Shown one piece after another: positions 43,726 to 53,565 of a stretch of 53,808 bases of DNA. Below the pieces are notes generated by a model. That model ran no database searches and was not told where the DNA came from. It worked only from the letters and a program-made list of their open reading frames with translations. Each line of letters opens with the position of its first letter. The first letter of the stretch is position 1. Source of the DNA: an uncultured Clostridia bacterium (GTDB lineage Bacteria; Bacillota; Clostridia; Christensenellales; Borkfalkiaceae); the NCBI GenBank assembly GCA_934247225.1, contig CAKQJE010000018.1:1-53808 (forward strand), in the 5' to 3' direction. The position numbers and the translations under genes were made by a program.

Positions 43726-45204
43726 ATGAGAACGGATATTTTGTTCGGTAACGTAAAAACGGAAAGCATAATCGGGAAATTGCCCGAAAACACGGAGGGA
43801 GTAACCGATAAATCGGGAGAAGTAAAAAAAGGATATTGTTTTTTTGCGGTGAAAGGCGAAAAAACGGACGGGCGCGAATATGTTTCGGAAGCCGTCGCAA
43901 ACGGCGCGGAAACAGTGGTTTCCGAAGAAGCGATAAACGATTTGCCGAAAGGCATATGTAACGTGATCGTTAAAGATATAAGGGTTTCGATGGACGAAAT
44001 TTGCAAAACGTTCTTCGTCGGCGAAAATCCCAAAATAAAAATAATCGGAGTTGTCGGGACAAACGGAAAAACGAGCATTTGCCATATTCTTTACGAAATA
44101 TTGCGTTACGCAGGCAAAAAGGCGGCGTATATCGGCACGATAGGGTGCAGAATCGGCGACGATGAGGAGACGGAAAGTCTGCTTACCACCCCGGGAACGG
44201 TTGAGTTGTACAAGTTTATAGGCAAAGCCGAAAAATCGGGCGCGGAGTATCTTGCCATGGAGCTGTCGGCGCACGCCATAGCTCAGAAACGAGGGTGCGG
44301 ATTATATTACGAATGCCTTATCTTTACAAACTGTACCGAAGATCATCTCGATTATTTTAAAGATATGGAAACATATTCCGCCGTTAAAAAAAGCGTTTTT
44401 TGCAGAGGAAAGTGTCGTTATATGGTCGTGAACAGCGACGATAAAACGGGGCGCGAAATCCTTGCCGCAAACGATCTCGGGAGCGCCGTTTCGTATGGGA
44501 TATATAATCCCGCGGACGTATTCGCGATAGACATAAACGAATCGAAAAACGGCGTTTTTTTCATAATAAATCTTTTCGATATAATCTACGATATAAAAAG
44601 TCCTCTTATAGGCTTATGCAATGTGTACAACCTTCTCGCTTCGCTTGCCTGTCTCGCGCTTATGGGGCTTAAAATACACACTCTCGGCGGAGCGGTGAAG
44701 AAAATAGGCGCGATAAAGGGGAGAGCGGAGAAAATCGCGGAAGTGAACGGCGCGGATATTTTTCTCGATTACGCACATACTCCCGACGGACTTAAAACCA
44801 CTTTGAATTCGATGCGCAAGATATGCGAATGCAAGCTTTATTGTCTTTTCGGCTGCGGAGGAAACAGGGAAAAAGAAAAAAGAAGCGTTATGGGCGAAAT
44901 TTCGGGCGTTATATCCGATTTTACGATAATAACGAGCGACAATCCGAGATATGAAGACCCCTGTCTTATCATATCGGAAATCGAACGCGGAATAAGGAGA
45001 GTAACGAGAAATTATATAACGATTACCGACCGTCATTCCGCTTTGATATACGCGGTTTCTCTTTTAAAAGAGGGAGACGTACTCGTCGTTGCGGGTAAAG
45101 GCGCGGAAACATACCAGGAGATTATGGGTATAAGGCGTGATTTTTCGGACGCGGACGAGATTTTGTCGGCAGTAAAGATCGTTTCGGGCGAGCGGAAACA
45201 GTGA
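43726..45204 (+). CDS. murE: UDP-N-acetylmuramoyl-L-alanyl-D-glutamate-2,6-diaminopimelate ligase
   Basis: 492 residues. ATP-loop GVVGTNGKTSICHI, the central MELSAHAIAQKR block, and TSDNPRYEDP, whose DNPR motif selects meso-diaminopimelate over lysine. Starts one base after the PBP stop. Together with asd it fits a DAP-type wall. Confidence 0.94.
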   Translation: MRTDILFGNVKTESIIGKLPENTEGVTDKSGEVKKGYCFFAVKGEKTDGREYVSEAVANGAETVVSEEAINDLPKGICNVIVKDIRVSMDEICKTFFVGENPKIKIIGVVGTNGKTSICHILYEILRYAGKKAAYIGTIGCRIGDDEETESLLTTPGTVELYKFIGKAEKSGAEYLAMELSAHAIAQKRGCGLYYECLIFTNCTEDHLDYFKDMETYSAVKKSVFCRGKCRYMVVNSDDKTGREILAANDLGSAVSYGIYNPADVFAIDINESKNGVFFIINLFDIIYDIKSPLIGLCNVYNLLASLACLALMGLKIHTLGGAVKKIGAIKGRAEKIAEVNGADIFLDYAHTPDGLKTTLNSMRKICECKLYCLFGCGGNREKEKRSVMGEISGVISDFTIITSDNPRYEDPCLIISEIERGIRRVTRNYITITDRHSALIYAVSLLKEGDVLVVAGKGAETYQEIMGIRRDFSDADEILSAVKIVSGERKQ

Positions 45205-45226
45205 GCGGAAAAAGGGGCAGAAGTAA

Positions 45227-46210
45227 TTGAAGACTTTTATATATGCGTTTATTTTTTCGTCGCTTCTCGCGGCGGCGGGCGGAGCGATAATCGTTCCGCT
45301 TTTAAAAAAGTTCAAACTCGGTCAGAACATACTCGGGTATGTTAAAGAGCATGGCTATAAAAGCGGTACGCCCACAATGGGCGGCGTTATTTTCGTTTTT
45401 TCCGCCGTGATAATTTTTTTCTCGTTTTCACGAGGAAATAAAAGCCTGGCGGTAGTCTCGGCGGCGATAGGCGGGGCATATATGCTCGTCGGTTTTATCG
45501 ACGATTTCATAAAAATAAAGCTCGGACGAAACGAAGGGCTTAATCCTTTGCAGAAAACGATCTTCGAGCTTATAATAGCCGTCGTAGTGTCCGTTTATTG
45601 CTATAAGCGGGGTTTAACGAGAATATATATTCCTTTCGGCGGCGGAACTGTCGATTTCGGCGGTTTTTTTATTCCGTTTTGCGTGTTTGCGTTTCTCGCC
45701 ACGACAAACAGCGTAAATCTGACGGACGGTCTGGACGGACTTGCGGGCGGAGTGTCATATATTTATTTTCTCGCGCTTGCGGCTTTGATTTACGCGGAAA
45801 CGAGAATGTTTTCCGCTAACTACGTCAACGCGCGCGAATATGAAAATCTTTCGCTTTTATGCGTTTGCCTTTCGGGCGGAATAATCGGTTTCTTGCTTTA
45901 TAACACATACAAGGCGAGCGTGTTTATGGGGGATACGGGTTCTCTTTCGATAGGCGGATTTATTGCTTCCGTATCGATTTTCAGCGGAAATTCCTTTTTT
46001 ATTCCTATAATGGGAATAACTTTCGTCCTTTCGAGCATATCTGTAATACTGCAAGTAATACATTTCAAGCGAACGAAGAAAAGAATTTTTTTGATGGCGC
46101 CTTTGCATCATCATTTTCAGCACAAGGGTTACAGCGAAAGCAAAATAGTTTTCGCGTATAAATTCATAACCCTGCTTTTCTCGCTTATAAGTATTCTTGC
46201 ATATGTATAA
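45227..46210 (+). CDS. mraY: Phospho-N-acetylmuramoyl-pentapeptide transferase
   Basis: 327 residues with about ten membrane helices. It makes lipid I. Diagnostic segments are HGYKSGTPTMGGVIF, GFIDDFIK, NSVNLTDGLDGLAGG and FMGDTGSLSIGG, with MAPLHHHFQHKG near the end. It starts at a TTG (45227). murF, which usually separates murE and mraY, is absent. Confidence 0.95.
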   Translation: MKTFIYAFIFSSLLAAAGGAIIVPLLKKFKLGQNILGYVKEHGYKSGTPTMGGVIFVFSAVIIFFSFSRGNKSLAVVSAAIGGAYMLVGFIDDFIKIKLGRNEGLNPLQKTIFELIIAVVVSVYCYKRGLTRIYIPFGGGTVDFGGFFIPFCVFAFLATTNSVNLTDGLDGLAGGVSYIYFLALAALIYAETRMFSANYVNAREYENLSLLCVCLSGGIIGFLLYNTYKASVFMGDTGSLSIGGFIASVSIFSGNSFFIPIMGITFVLSSISVILQVIHFKRTKKRIFLMAPLHHHFQHKGYSESKIVFAYKFITLLFSLISILAYV

Positions 46211-46233
46211 ATGCGTTCGGGAGTGATAGGTGT

Positions 46234-47574
46234 ATGTATTTGAAAAAAGAAAAGTGTCTGATCGTAGGAGTTTCCAAAAGCGGATTTTCCGCCTGTTGTT
46301 TTTTGCTTGAAAGAGGCGCGAGGTGTTTTGTTTACGACGACGCCGCAACCGATACGGTAAAAGCAAACGAAAAAGCTTTGTCCGAAAAGGGCGCGACGGT
46401 CGTTTATAAAAGCGAAATAAGCGAGCTTTTACCCGAGATAACCATGGTTGTGTTAAGCCCCGGCGTGGCAATCGATCACGATATTCCCGTAAAAGCCAAA
46501 AAACTCGGCAAAAGAATAATCGGCGAACTCGAACTCGCTTCGGAATTCTGTATTTCGCCGATAATCGCCGTTACGGGTACGAACGGGAAAACGACGACGT
46601 GTACGATGATAGACGACATACTGAAAAGCGGAGGACTAAAATCGGTGCTTTGCGGAAACGTCGGAACTCCTTTCACTTCGATGCTCGAAAAACTCGATTA
46701 CGATTCGGTCGCCGTTGCGGAAGTTTCGAGTTTTCAGTTGGAAACCGTTGCTCGTTTCACGCCGCATATAGCGGTCGTGACGAATATAACGCCCGATCAT
46801 TTGTCGCGTCATTACAATATGGAAAATTACATATACCTGAAAAGCAAACTGCTTTCAAATCTCAGGGAGAGTGAATACGCCGTGCTTAATTACGACGACA
46901 AAATCGTCCGTAATTTTTCCGAAAAAACGAAAGGGAAGGTTGTGTATTTCTCGGCGGAAAACGAAGTGAACGGCGCGTATGTTTCCGACGGAACTATTTT
47001 CTATAAAGGCAAACGGCTTGCCGATATTTCTTCGCTTCCCGTAAGCGGTGAGCATAACGTTTCGAACCTTCTTGCGGCGGTTTGCGTTGCGGAGATTATG
47101 GGGTTAAACGATGAAGCGATTTTCGAGGGGATAAGGGGCTTCAAAGGCGTTAAACACCGCATACAGTATGTCAAGACCGTTTCGGGCGTCGATTATTATA
47201 ACGATTCCAAGGCGACGAACGCAGACGCTTCCGAAAAGGCGATCGACGCCATGAAAAAACCCGTAGTTATGATTCTCGGCGGAAAAGATAAAGGACTCGA
47301 TTTCAACGCATTGTTCGAAAAAATCAAGAACTCGCAGGTGAAATCGGTGGTTCTTACGGGCGAAAGCGCGCCGAGACTTTACGAAACCGCCGCAAAAGTC
47401 GGTTATGAAAGCGCGTTCGTGGCAAGCGATTTCGAAATCGCGGTAAGGCTTGCCGCTCTTATCGCCAAAAGCGGCGACGCGGTTTTATTAAGTCCGGCGT
47501 GCAGCAGTTACGACAGATTTTCGAGCTTTGAAGAAAGAGGCGACGAGTTTATACGAATCGTCGAGGATTTATGA
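46234..47574 (+). CDS. murD: UDP-N-acetylmuramoyl-L-alanine-D-glutamate ligase
   Basis: 446 residues. ATP-loop AVTGTNGKTTTCTM, the VTNITPDHLSRH block and YNDSKATNADA near residue 325 are typical. Uses the D-glutamate made by murI. Its last four bases overlap ftsW. Confidence 0.95.
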   Translation: MYLKKEKCLIVGVSKSGFSACCFLLERGARCFVYDDAATDTVKANEKALSEKGATVVYKSEISELLPEITMVVLSPGVAIDHDIPVKAKKLGKRIIGELELASEFCISPIIAVTGTNGKTTTCTMIDDILKSGGLKSVLCGNVGTPFTSMLEKLDYDSVAVAEVSSFQLETVARFTPHIAVVTNITPDHLSRHYNMENYIYLKSKLLSNLRESEYAVLNYDDKIVRNFSEKTKGKVVYFSAENEVNGAYVSDGTIFYKGKRLADISSLPVSGEHNVSNLLAAVCVAEIMGLNDEAIFEGIRGFKGVKHRIQYVKTVSGVDYYNDSKATNADASEKAIDAMKKPVVMILGGKDKGLDFNALFEKIKNSQVKSVVLTGESAPRLYETAAKVGYESAFVASDFEIAVRLAALIAKSGDAVLLSPACSSYDRFSSFEERGDEFIRIVEDL

Positions 47575-48683
47575 CGAAATCGGGCGCGCTTTTTATTGAA
47601 AAAAAAGAGAAAAAGAGCGGAGATATTCCGCTCCTTTTTTCGATTATACTACTTTCGCTTCTCGGGCTTGCTTTTGTGTATTCCGCAAGCAAGTATTCGG
47701 CAAAAGCGACTTACGGCGACGAATTTTATTTTGCGAAGAAACATCTTATCGGTTTGCTTTTAGGTTATGCGGCGATGATTTTCGGTATGTTTTTCGATTA
47801 TCGGAAATACAAAAAGATCGCGCTTGCCGCGCTTTTGGGAGTTCTCGTTCTTTTAGGTCTCGTATTCACGCCGATAGGTTATTCCAATTACGGCGCGACG
47901 AGATGGATAAAACTTTTCGGGATAACCGTTCAGCCGTCAGAAACGGCAAAAATATGTTTCGTCCTTTTTGCGGCGTCATATTTTTCCGCGTCGCCCGAAA
48001 GAGCTAAATCGTTCGTCGGCTGTCTTCCCGTTCTCGGCGCGGGCGGAATAATCTGTATTCTTATTATTTTAGAACCGAATATGTCGATTACCGTATGTTT
48101 CGGACTGTTGACGCTCGCGGTGCTGTTTTTTGCGGGGATGAAAACTTCGCACTTTCTGATATTGCTTTTTCCCGCTTTACTCGCCGTGCCTCTTCTCATT
48201 ATCGCCGAGCCTTACAGACTGAACCGACTTTCGGCGTTTTTAAATCCGTGGGCTTCGCCGAAAGGTGAAGGGTATCAGCTTTTGCAGTCGCTTTACGCGT
48301 TGGGTTCGGGCGGTTGGTTCGGCGTAGGATTTTTGAATTCAAGGCAAAAGCTCAGGTTTCTGCCCTTTTCCGAAAGCGATTTCATTCTGGCGGTGATAGG
48401 CGAAGAAACGGGTTTTATCGGACTTGTTATTCTTTTTGCGCTTATTCTTTTCATAATCGTAAGGGGGATAAAAATCGCCGTTAAATCAAAGGATTATTTC
48501 GGATATCTTCTCGCCGCCGGCATAACTTCCGTTTATGCGATACAAACGCTCGTGAACGCGCTCGTCGTAACGGGGAGTATTCCGCCGACGGGTTTGCCGC
48601 TTCCGCTTGTCTCTGCGGGAAACACTTCGCTCGTAGTCTTTCTTTTTTCGTTCGGTATACTATACAATATTTCGAAAAATTAA
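47571..48683 (+). CDS. ftsW: SEDS peptidoglycan polymerase, FtsW/SpoVE type
   Basis: 370 residues and about ten membrane helices. FTPIGYSNYGATRWIKLFG and ITVQPSETAKI are SEDS hallmarks, including the QPSE motif. The C-terminal motif, normally LPxVSYGGSS, reads LPLVSAGNTS. Coupled to murD (ATGA). It probably pairs with the upstream class B PBP; whether it serves division (FtsW) or spore cortex (SpoVE) cannot be told. Confidence 0.9.
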   Translation: MTKSGALFIEKKEKKSGDIPLLFSIILLSLLGLAFVYSASKYSAKATYGDEFYFAKKHLIGLLLGYAAMIFGMFFDYRKYKKIALAALLGVLVLLGLVFTPIGYSNYGATRWIKLFGITVQPSETAKICFVLFAASYFSASPERAKSFVGCLPVLGAGGIICILIILEPNMSITVCFGLLTLAVLFFAGMKTSHFLILLFPALLAVPLLIIAEPYRLNRLSAFLNPWASPKGEGYQLLQSLYALGSGGWFGVGFLNSRQKLRFLPFSESDFILAVIGEETGFIGLVILFALILFIIVRGIKIAVKSKDYFGYLLAAGITSVYAIQTLVNALVVTGSIPPTGLPLPLVSAGNTSLVVFLFSFGILYNISKN

Positions 48684-48693
48684 CCAAAAAAAA

Positions 48694-48734
48694 CCGTAAA
48701 TCATACTATGCTATATATTACGATTTACGGGGGC
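48694..48734 (+). promoter_or_regulatory. Hairpin touching the murA ribosome site
   Basis: CCGTAAATC (48694-48702) pairs with GATTTACGG (48722-48730). The last two bases begin the GGGGG ribosome site (48729-48733) of murA (ATG 48739), so folding could slow initiation. No T-run follows, so it is not a good terminator. Confidence 0.45.
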
Positions 48735-48738
48735 AAAA

Positions 48739-49998
48739 ATGGAAAGATTCGTTATAAACGGCGGAAAAAAATTGTACGGAAAGGTTAAAATACGCAGCGC
48801 AAAAAATTCCGTTTTACCGTTGATTGCGGCGTCTATAATGAACGAAGGCACAACATACATACGCAACTGTCCGAAAATAAGAGACGTGCTTACGATGGCG
48901 AAGATTTTCGGACGACTCGGGGGAATATATTATTTCGACGAAGACACGCTTGTTTTAAATGCGAAAAATCTTCGTTCGTTTGTTCTGCCGGAAGATCTGA
49001 CGGGAGAGATAAGGGCGTCCGTGTTTATGACGGGCGCGCTTATCTCTCGTTTCGGTTTCGCCGAAATTATAAGACCGGGCGGATGCAATATCGGCGCGCG
49101 TCCTATCGATATACACATCGAAGCGCTTAAAGGGCTGAAAATCGGGGTGACGGAAGGCGAAAGGGTTACGTTCGACGGAACGAAAGCTTGTTCGGCAAAC
49201 ATAACGCTCAGATACCCGAGCGTCGGCGCTACGGAGAACGCCGTAATGGCGGCAGTCAGACTCAAAGGCACGACGACGATTCACAATTGCGCCGAAGAAC
49301 CCGAAATAATCGATTTGCAGAACTATCTCAATATGCTTGGAGCAAAAGTGAAAGGCGCGGGCGGCAGAACGATAACGATCGAAGGCGTGGAAAAACTGAA
49401 AAGAGGAGAAATAGAATTTACTCCGCGTCGCGACAGGATAGAAGCCGGGACATATCTTCTTTGCGGGGTATGCGTGGGCGGAGAGATTGAGTTTGACGGG
49501 TTAAAAATTGAAGAAAGTTTACGGCTTTTTAAAATTATCGGTCGTAACGCTTGCAAAATATATAGAAAAGATGATAAAATACATAATGTAAAATTCTATA
49601 AAGGAACGGACGGTTTCGGAAAAATAACAGCCGAACCGTACCCGGGTTTTCCCACCGATCTGCAACCGCAGATGACGGCTGCCGCGTGTTTCGCGCGGGG
49701 GCTTACCGTCGTCGAGGATAAGGTTTTTCCGTCGAGATTTTCCTATGCAGAAGAATTGAAAAAAATGGGCGCGGATCTGAGAGTTTTAGAAAACGTCTGC
49801 ATAGTTTCGGGCGGAAAACTGCACGGAGCGGTCGTTTCGGCGAACGATCTTCGCGGGGGCGCGGCATTGTGCGCGGCGGCTCTCGGCGCGGAAGGGAAAA
49901 CGACCGTGCTTAACGTTTCTCATATAGACAGGGGATATGAAAGTTTAGACGGTAGTTTAAAAGCTCTCGGAGCGGATATAACGAGGGAGATTTTGTAA
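48739..49998 (+). CDS. murA: UDP-N-acetylglucosamine 1-carboxyvinyltransferase
   Basis: 419 residues, the usual length. It transfers enolpyruvate from PEP to UDP-GlcNAc, the first step of peptidoglycan synthesis. The KN pair is in RSAKNSVLPL, the catalytic Cys in RPGGCNIGARP, and the Asp in GFPTDLQPQM. The cysteine means fosfomycin sensitivity is expected. Its position inside the dcw run, between ftsW and ftsQ, is seen in some Clostridia. Confidence 0.94.
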   Translation: MERFVINGGKKLYGKVKIRSAKNSVLPLIAASIMNEGTTYIRNCPKIRDVLTMAKIFGRLGGIYYFDEDTLVLNAKNLRSFVLPEDLTGEIRASVFMTGALISRFGFAEIIRPGGCNIGARPIDIHIEALKGLKIGVTEGERVTFDGTKACSANITLRYPSVGATENAVMAAVRLKGTTTIHNCAEEPEIIDLQNYLNMLGAKVKGAGGRTITIEGVEKLKRGEIEFTPRRDRIEAGTYLLCGVCVGGEIEFDGLKIEESLRLFKIIGRNACKIYRKDDKIHNVKFYKGTDGFGKITAEPYPGFPTDLQPQMTAAACFARGLTVVEDKVFPSRFSYAEELKKMGADLRVLENVCIVSGGKLHGAVVSANDLRGGAALCAAALGAEGKTTVLNVSHIDRGYESLDGSLKALGADITREIL

Positions 49999-50023
49999 CG
50001 CATATAAACAGGGAGAATAACGA

Positions 50024-50848
50024 ATGAAACACAAAAGAGCCGTGATATTCAGCACGGTAATGATTTTCGTCGTCGCCGCGATCGTTTCGCTCGGCTGGCT
50101 TTTCAGAGCGAGGTATATTATCGTAATCGACAGAAACGGTTCGGGCGACGCGAAAAGCGAGCTTTACGAATATGTGAACGACGAAGTGGAAAAGAATTTC
50201 AAAGGGAAATGGATGTTCACGTTCAAAGAAGAGCAGATAAAAAATCTTCTTTCGAAAAATCCTTACGTCGAATTTATTCAGGCTAAGAAAATTTCGCCCG
50301 ACAAGGTGGAAGTAACGTTTGCCGAAAGAGAGGAGCGTTTTCTTATCGTTTCGGACGGGAAGGGATATATAACCGACGCGAATTACAATCTGCTCAGGCT
50401 TACGGACAACGTAAACGCCGACGATTATCCGTCTCTTGCGGACGTAAACGTAAACGGAATAGACGGTCTCGATTTTTCGTCCGCCAAGCTCGGGCAGAAG
50501 CTTAAATTCGACGGAAACAATCTTTTCGGCGCGATGTCCGAAATGTTCGGAAAATTTACGGACAAGCTTAATTTTATCGATTCGGTGCTTGTCGACGGCT
50601 ATAAAAACGTTGTGGAATACCGCACGTTCACAGGCGTTACGATTACTGTCAGTTTTACCGTTCCGACGACTTCCGAGCCGACGGAAGAGGAAATAAGCCT
50701 TACGAAAGAGAGAATTTGCGCGAAAGCCGAAGAAATAGAAACGCTTTACGACGCTCTCGACGAAAAAAGCAAAAGAAGCGGATATATAAGAGTTTACGAA
50801 ATGGAAGATCGCACGGTCGTCGTGAACTACGAGCCGAACGAGATATAA
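50024..50848 (+). CDS. ftsQ: FtsQ/DivIB-type POTRA division protein
   Basis: 274 residues. One N-terminal helix (about 5-27), a POTRA-like domain (about 30-110, with NPYVEFIQAKKISPDKVEVTF and the EREER turn) and a beta domain with an acidic C-terminus. Fits DivIB of Firmicutes. The first part of the family motif, with a short strand before the POTRA domain, is somewhat diverged. Confidence 0.85.
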   Translation: MKHKRAVIFSTVMIFVVAAIVSLGWLFRARYIIVIDRNGSGDAKSELYEYVNDEVEKNFKGKWMFTFKEEQIKNLLSKNPYVEFIQAKKISPDKVEVTFAEREERFLIVSDGKGYITDANYNLLRLTDNVNADDYPSLADVNVNGIDGLDFSSAKLGQKLKFDGNNLFGAMSEMFGKFTDKLNFIDSVLVDGYKNVVEYRTFTGVTITVSFTVPTTSEPTEEEISLTKERICAKAEEIETLYDALDEKSKRSGYIRVYEMEDRTVVVNYEPNEI

Positions 50849-50860
50849 AAGGAGATTGAA

Positions 50861-52018
50861 ATGCTGAAAAACTGTGTTGCCGCGCTTGACGTCGGTTCTT
50901 CGAAAATATCCGTTCTCGTAGGACAAAGGGGGGTAAACGACACTCTGACCGTCAGGTATATGGCAAAGAGAAAATACGAGGGGTTCGCAGAAGGTAAGTT
51001 TTTGGACGTAACATCTCTCGAAGAAGCCGTAACTTCCGCTTTAAAGGAAGTCGGTGACGCTCTGAAAACAAAAATAACCGAAATAACGGTGGGCGTACCG
51101 GGAGTGTTTGTGCGGCTCGAAAACAGAAAGTACAAGCTTGTTTTCGAAAAGAAGAAAAAAATAACCTCGGGCGATATCGACGATTTATTCGACGCGGGTC
51201 AATCGCTTGTCGAAACGGAGGGGTTCGAAATTATCAATCGTTCCGAAATCTATTTCGCGCTCGACGACAACAGAAAGGTTTTCGACCCCGTCGGGATATC
51301 TTCCTCTATGCTCGGCGGATACCTCGGTTACACGCTCTGCGAAAAGTATTTTACCGATACGATGCGCAATATTCTGAAAAGAGCGGGATTGCAAACGATT
51401 GGTTTCGTGTTCGAAGGCGTTGCCGAAAATTTATTCTTTTTCGATGATCGCGCACGGGAAAATCCTTCGCTTGTGATAGACTGCGGATACATAACGACGA
51501 CTGCGTTTTTCACGCTCGGCAAAGGTCTTATAGCAAAACATTCGGAAGATTTCGGCGGAGGTCTTATCGCTTTCTGGATGGTTAAATCTTTCGAGATTTC
51601 TCCCGCCGTTGCGGACAAGCTTCAAAGAATGCTTAATCTTTCCTTAACGAAACCCGCGGAACAGACGTACAAAATCGAAGCGCAAAACGGTTACGACGAG
51701 TATTCGGCGGAAGAAGTGAATTGCGCCGCATTCGAAGCGATAGACGCGTATATCGAAAATCTCGAAGCGTTTATAGCCGAAAATTCGAATAAAGTCAGAA
51801 GCGGATTCGGCGTGTATATAACGGGCGGGGGATTGTCTTACGTAAGAGGAATAAGGGAGTACGTTTCTTCGAAACTCGGTGTTCCGGTGGATATTTTAAA
51901 ACCGAAAATTCCGTCTTTCGGAAAGCCCGAGGACGCGGCGGAGCTGAGCGTACTCGATTACGCGCTCGCAAAAAAAGAAGAGAAAAAAGGATTTTGGAGT
52001 TTTTTCAGATTAAAGTAA
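50861..52018 (+). CDS. ftsA: Cell division protein FtsA
   Basis: 385 residues, shorter than many FtsA (about 410-440). The actin-like ALDVGSSKISVLVG start, the SHS2-type insert (about 80-160), DCGYITTTAF and TGGGLSYVRGI are visible. The C-terminal helix FWSFFRLK is the likely membrane-binding anchor. AAAGGAG precedes ATG 50861, and ftsZ follows after 17 bp. Confidence 0.88.
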   Translation: MLKNCVAALDVGSSKISVLVGQRGVNDTLTVRYMAKRKYEGFAEGKFLDVTSLEEAVTSALKEVGDALKTKITEITVGVPGVFVRLENRKYKLVFEKKKKITSGDIDDLFDAGQSLVETEGFEIINRSEIYFALDDNRKVFDPVGISSSMLGGYLGYTLCEKYFTDTMRNILKRAGLQTIGFVFEGVAENLFFFDDRARENPSLVIDCGYITTTAFFTLGKGLIAKHSEDFGGGLIAFWMVKSFEISPAVADKLQRMLNLSLTKPAEQTYKIEAQNGYDEYSAEEVNCAAFEAIDAYIENLEAFIAENSNKVRSGFGVYITGGGLSYVRGIREYVSSKLGVPVDILKPKIPSFGKPEDAAELSVLDYALAKKEEKKGFWSFFRLK

Positions 52019-52035
52019 AAAAGAGGTAACCGAAG

Positions 52036-53466
52036 ATGGGTATGGATGTAAATAATTTCGACGTTAATATCTGCAAAATAATGGTTGCGGGTATCGGCGG
52101 CGCGGGAAACAACGCCGTCAACAGAATGATAGAAGCGGGCGTTTCGTCCGCGGAATTTATCTCGATAAACACGGACAAGCAGGCTTTGATTTTGTCTCAC
52201 GTAAAGGACGAAAACAAAATAGCCATAGGTGAAAAACTTACGAAAGGTCTCGGCGCGGGTTCTAACCCGGAAGTGGGTATGCAAGCCGCGGAAGAGAGTA
52301 AAGACAAGATAAAAGAGCGTTTGCAGGGCGTTGATTTGCTGTTTATCGCCGCGGGAATGGGCGGAGGAACGGGAACGGGAGCCGCGCCCGTCGTTGCGAA
52401 AATCGCGCGCGAATGCGGCTGCGTAACGGTAGCCGTCGTGACAAAACCGTTTATGTTCGAGGGCAGACGTCGCGACGAGAACGCCCGTAAAGGTATAGCT
52501 GAATTAAGTAAAAACGTAGATACGATCGTTATAATCCCCAACGATAAACTTCTCGAAACGCTTCCTCCCGAAACGTCGATGATAGAAGCTTTGAAATATG
52601 CCGACGAAAATCTCAGAATGGGCATTTGCGGCATAGCCGATCTTATTTCCACCCCGTCGCTTATTAACCTCGATTTCGCAGACGTAAAAACGATAATTCA
52701 GAACAAAGGCTACGCTCATATGGGCGTCGGTATGGCAAGCGGCGACAACAGGGTTGTCCAGGCCGTTAAAAAGGCGATTTCCAGCCCCCTTCTCGAAACG
52801 AGTATCGAGGGCGCGAAAGGCGTTATTTTAAACGTAAAAGGCGGAACGGATTTAACGCTCGGACAGGTTTACGAAGCCGCAAATCTCATAAACAGCGTTA
52901 TCGACAGTTCCGCGACGGTTATTTTCGGCGCGAACATCGATCCCGATTATAACGAAAAATTCGAAATAACCGTTATCGCAACGGGATTTAACGATAAAGC
53001 CGAGATAATCGAAGCAAAAAAAGAAGAGCAGAAGGAAAATTTTAAAAATTATGTAAACGAAATGCCTTCGCCCGAAAGAGTTGACGTTTTCGGCGAAGCT
53101 TCAAACAGAAAACCTGCCGAAGAAGAAGTTGTCGGAGAGGAAAAGGCTCCCGCATCATTCGCGGCTTCCGCTGCCGAAAGGATCGCGCCCGAGGTTAATC
53201 GCGTGAGATACGAGGATAACGTTCGGACTCCGCAAGGCGTTCGCGTTGCCCCGGAAGTCGAGTCGGAAGACGACGATTTCGGCGGATTTACGGTGAAGAG
53301 AGAAGCGGCGGAGCAGCCTGTTCGGCATATCGACGCGGAACAACCCGTTCGTCACGTCGCGGAAGAACGCGTACCCGAAGAAAACGAGGAGACAGAAGCC
53401 GACAAGAAAGAAGAAGACAACATTCCGTCTTTTATGAAAAGACTTTTCGGAAAAGGTAAAAAGTAA
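52036..53466 (+). CDS. ftsZ: Cell division protein FtsZ
   Basis: 476 residues. The tubulin-like GTPase starts IMVAGIGGAGNNAVNRM and has the GTP loop GGGTGTGAAP. Residues about 330-455 are an acidic disordered linker with two EQPVRH repeats, longer than in many Firmicutes. The C-terminal peptide NIPSFMKRLFGKGKK binds FtsA and other partners. Last gene of the dcw operon, followed by a strong terminator. Confidence 0.97.
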   Translation: MGMDVNNFDVNICKIMVAGIGGAGNNAVNRMIEAGVSSAEFISINTDKQALILSHVKDENKIAIGEKLTKGLGAGSNPEVGMQAAEESKDKIKERLQGVDLLFIAAGMGGGTGTGAAPVVAKIARECGCVTVAVVTKPFMFEGRRRDENARKGIAELSKNVDTIVIIPNDKLLETLPPETSMIEALKYADENLRMGICGIADLISTPSLINLDFADVKTIIQNKGYAHMGVGMASGDNRVVQAVKKAISSPLLETSIEGAKGVILNVKGGTDLTLGQVYEAANLINSVIDSSATVIFGANIDPDYNEKFEITVIATGFNDKAEIIEAKKEEQKENFKNYVNEMPSPERVDVFGEASNRKPAEEEVVGEEKAPASFAASAAERIAPEVNRVRYEDNVRTPQGVRVAPEVESEDDDFGGFTVKREAAEQPVRHIDAEQPVRHVAEERVPEENEETEADKKEEDNIPSFMKRLFGKGKK

Positions 53467-53473
53467 AAACAGA

Positions 53474-53521
53474 ACGGCGCGAATTTCGAAATCGATTTCG
53501 AAATTCGCGCCGTATTTTATT
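53474..53521 (+). terminator. Strong terminator closing the dcw operon
   Basis: Perfect 18-bp arms (53474-53491 and 53496-53513) with loop TCGA, then ATTTTATT. Confidence 0.92.
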
Positions 53522-53565
53522 AAGCGGTTGTTGTTTTTAGCCACAGGTGATTGCGTTTGAACTCG

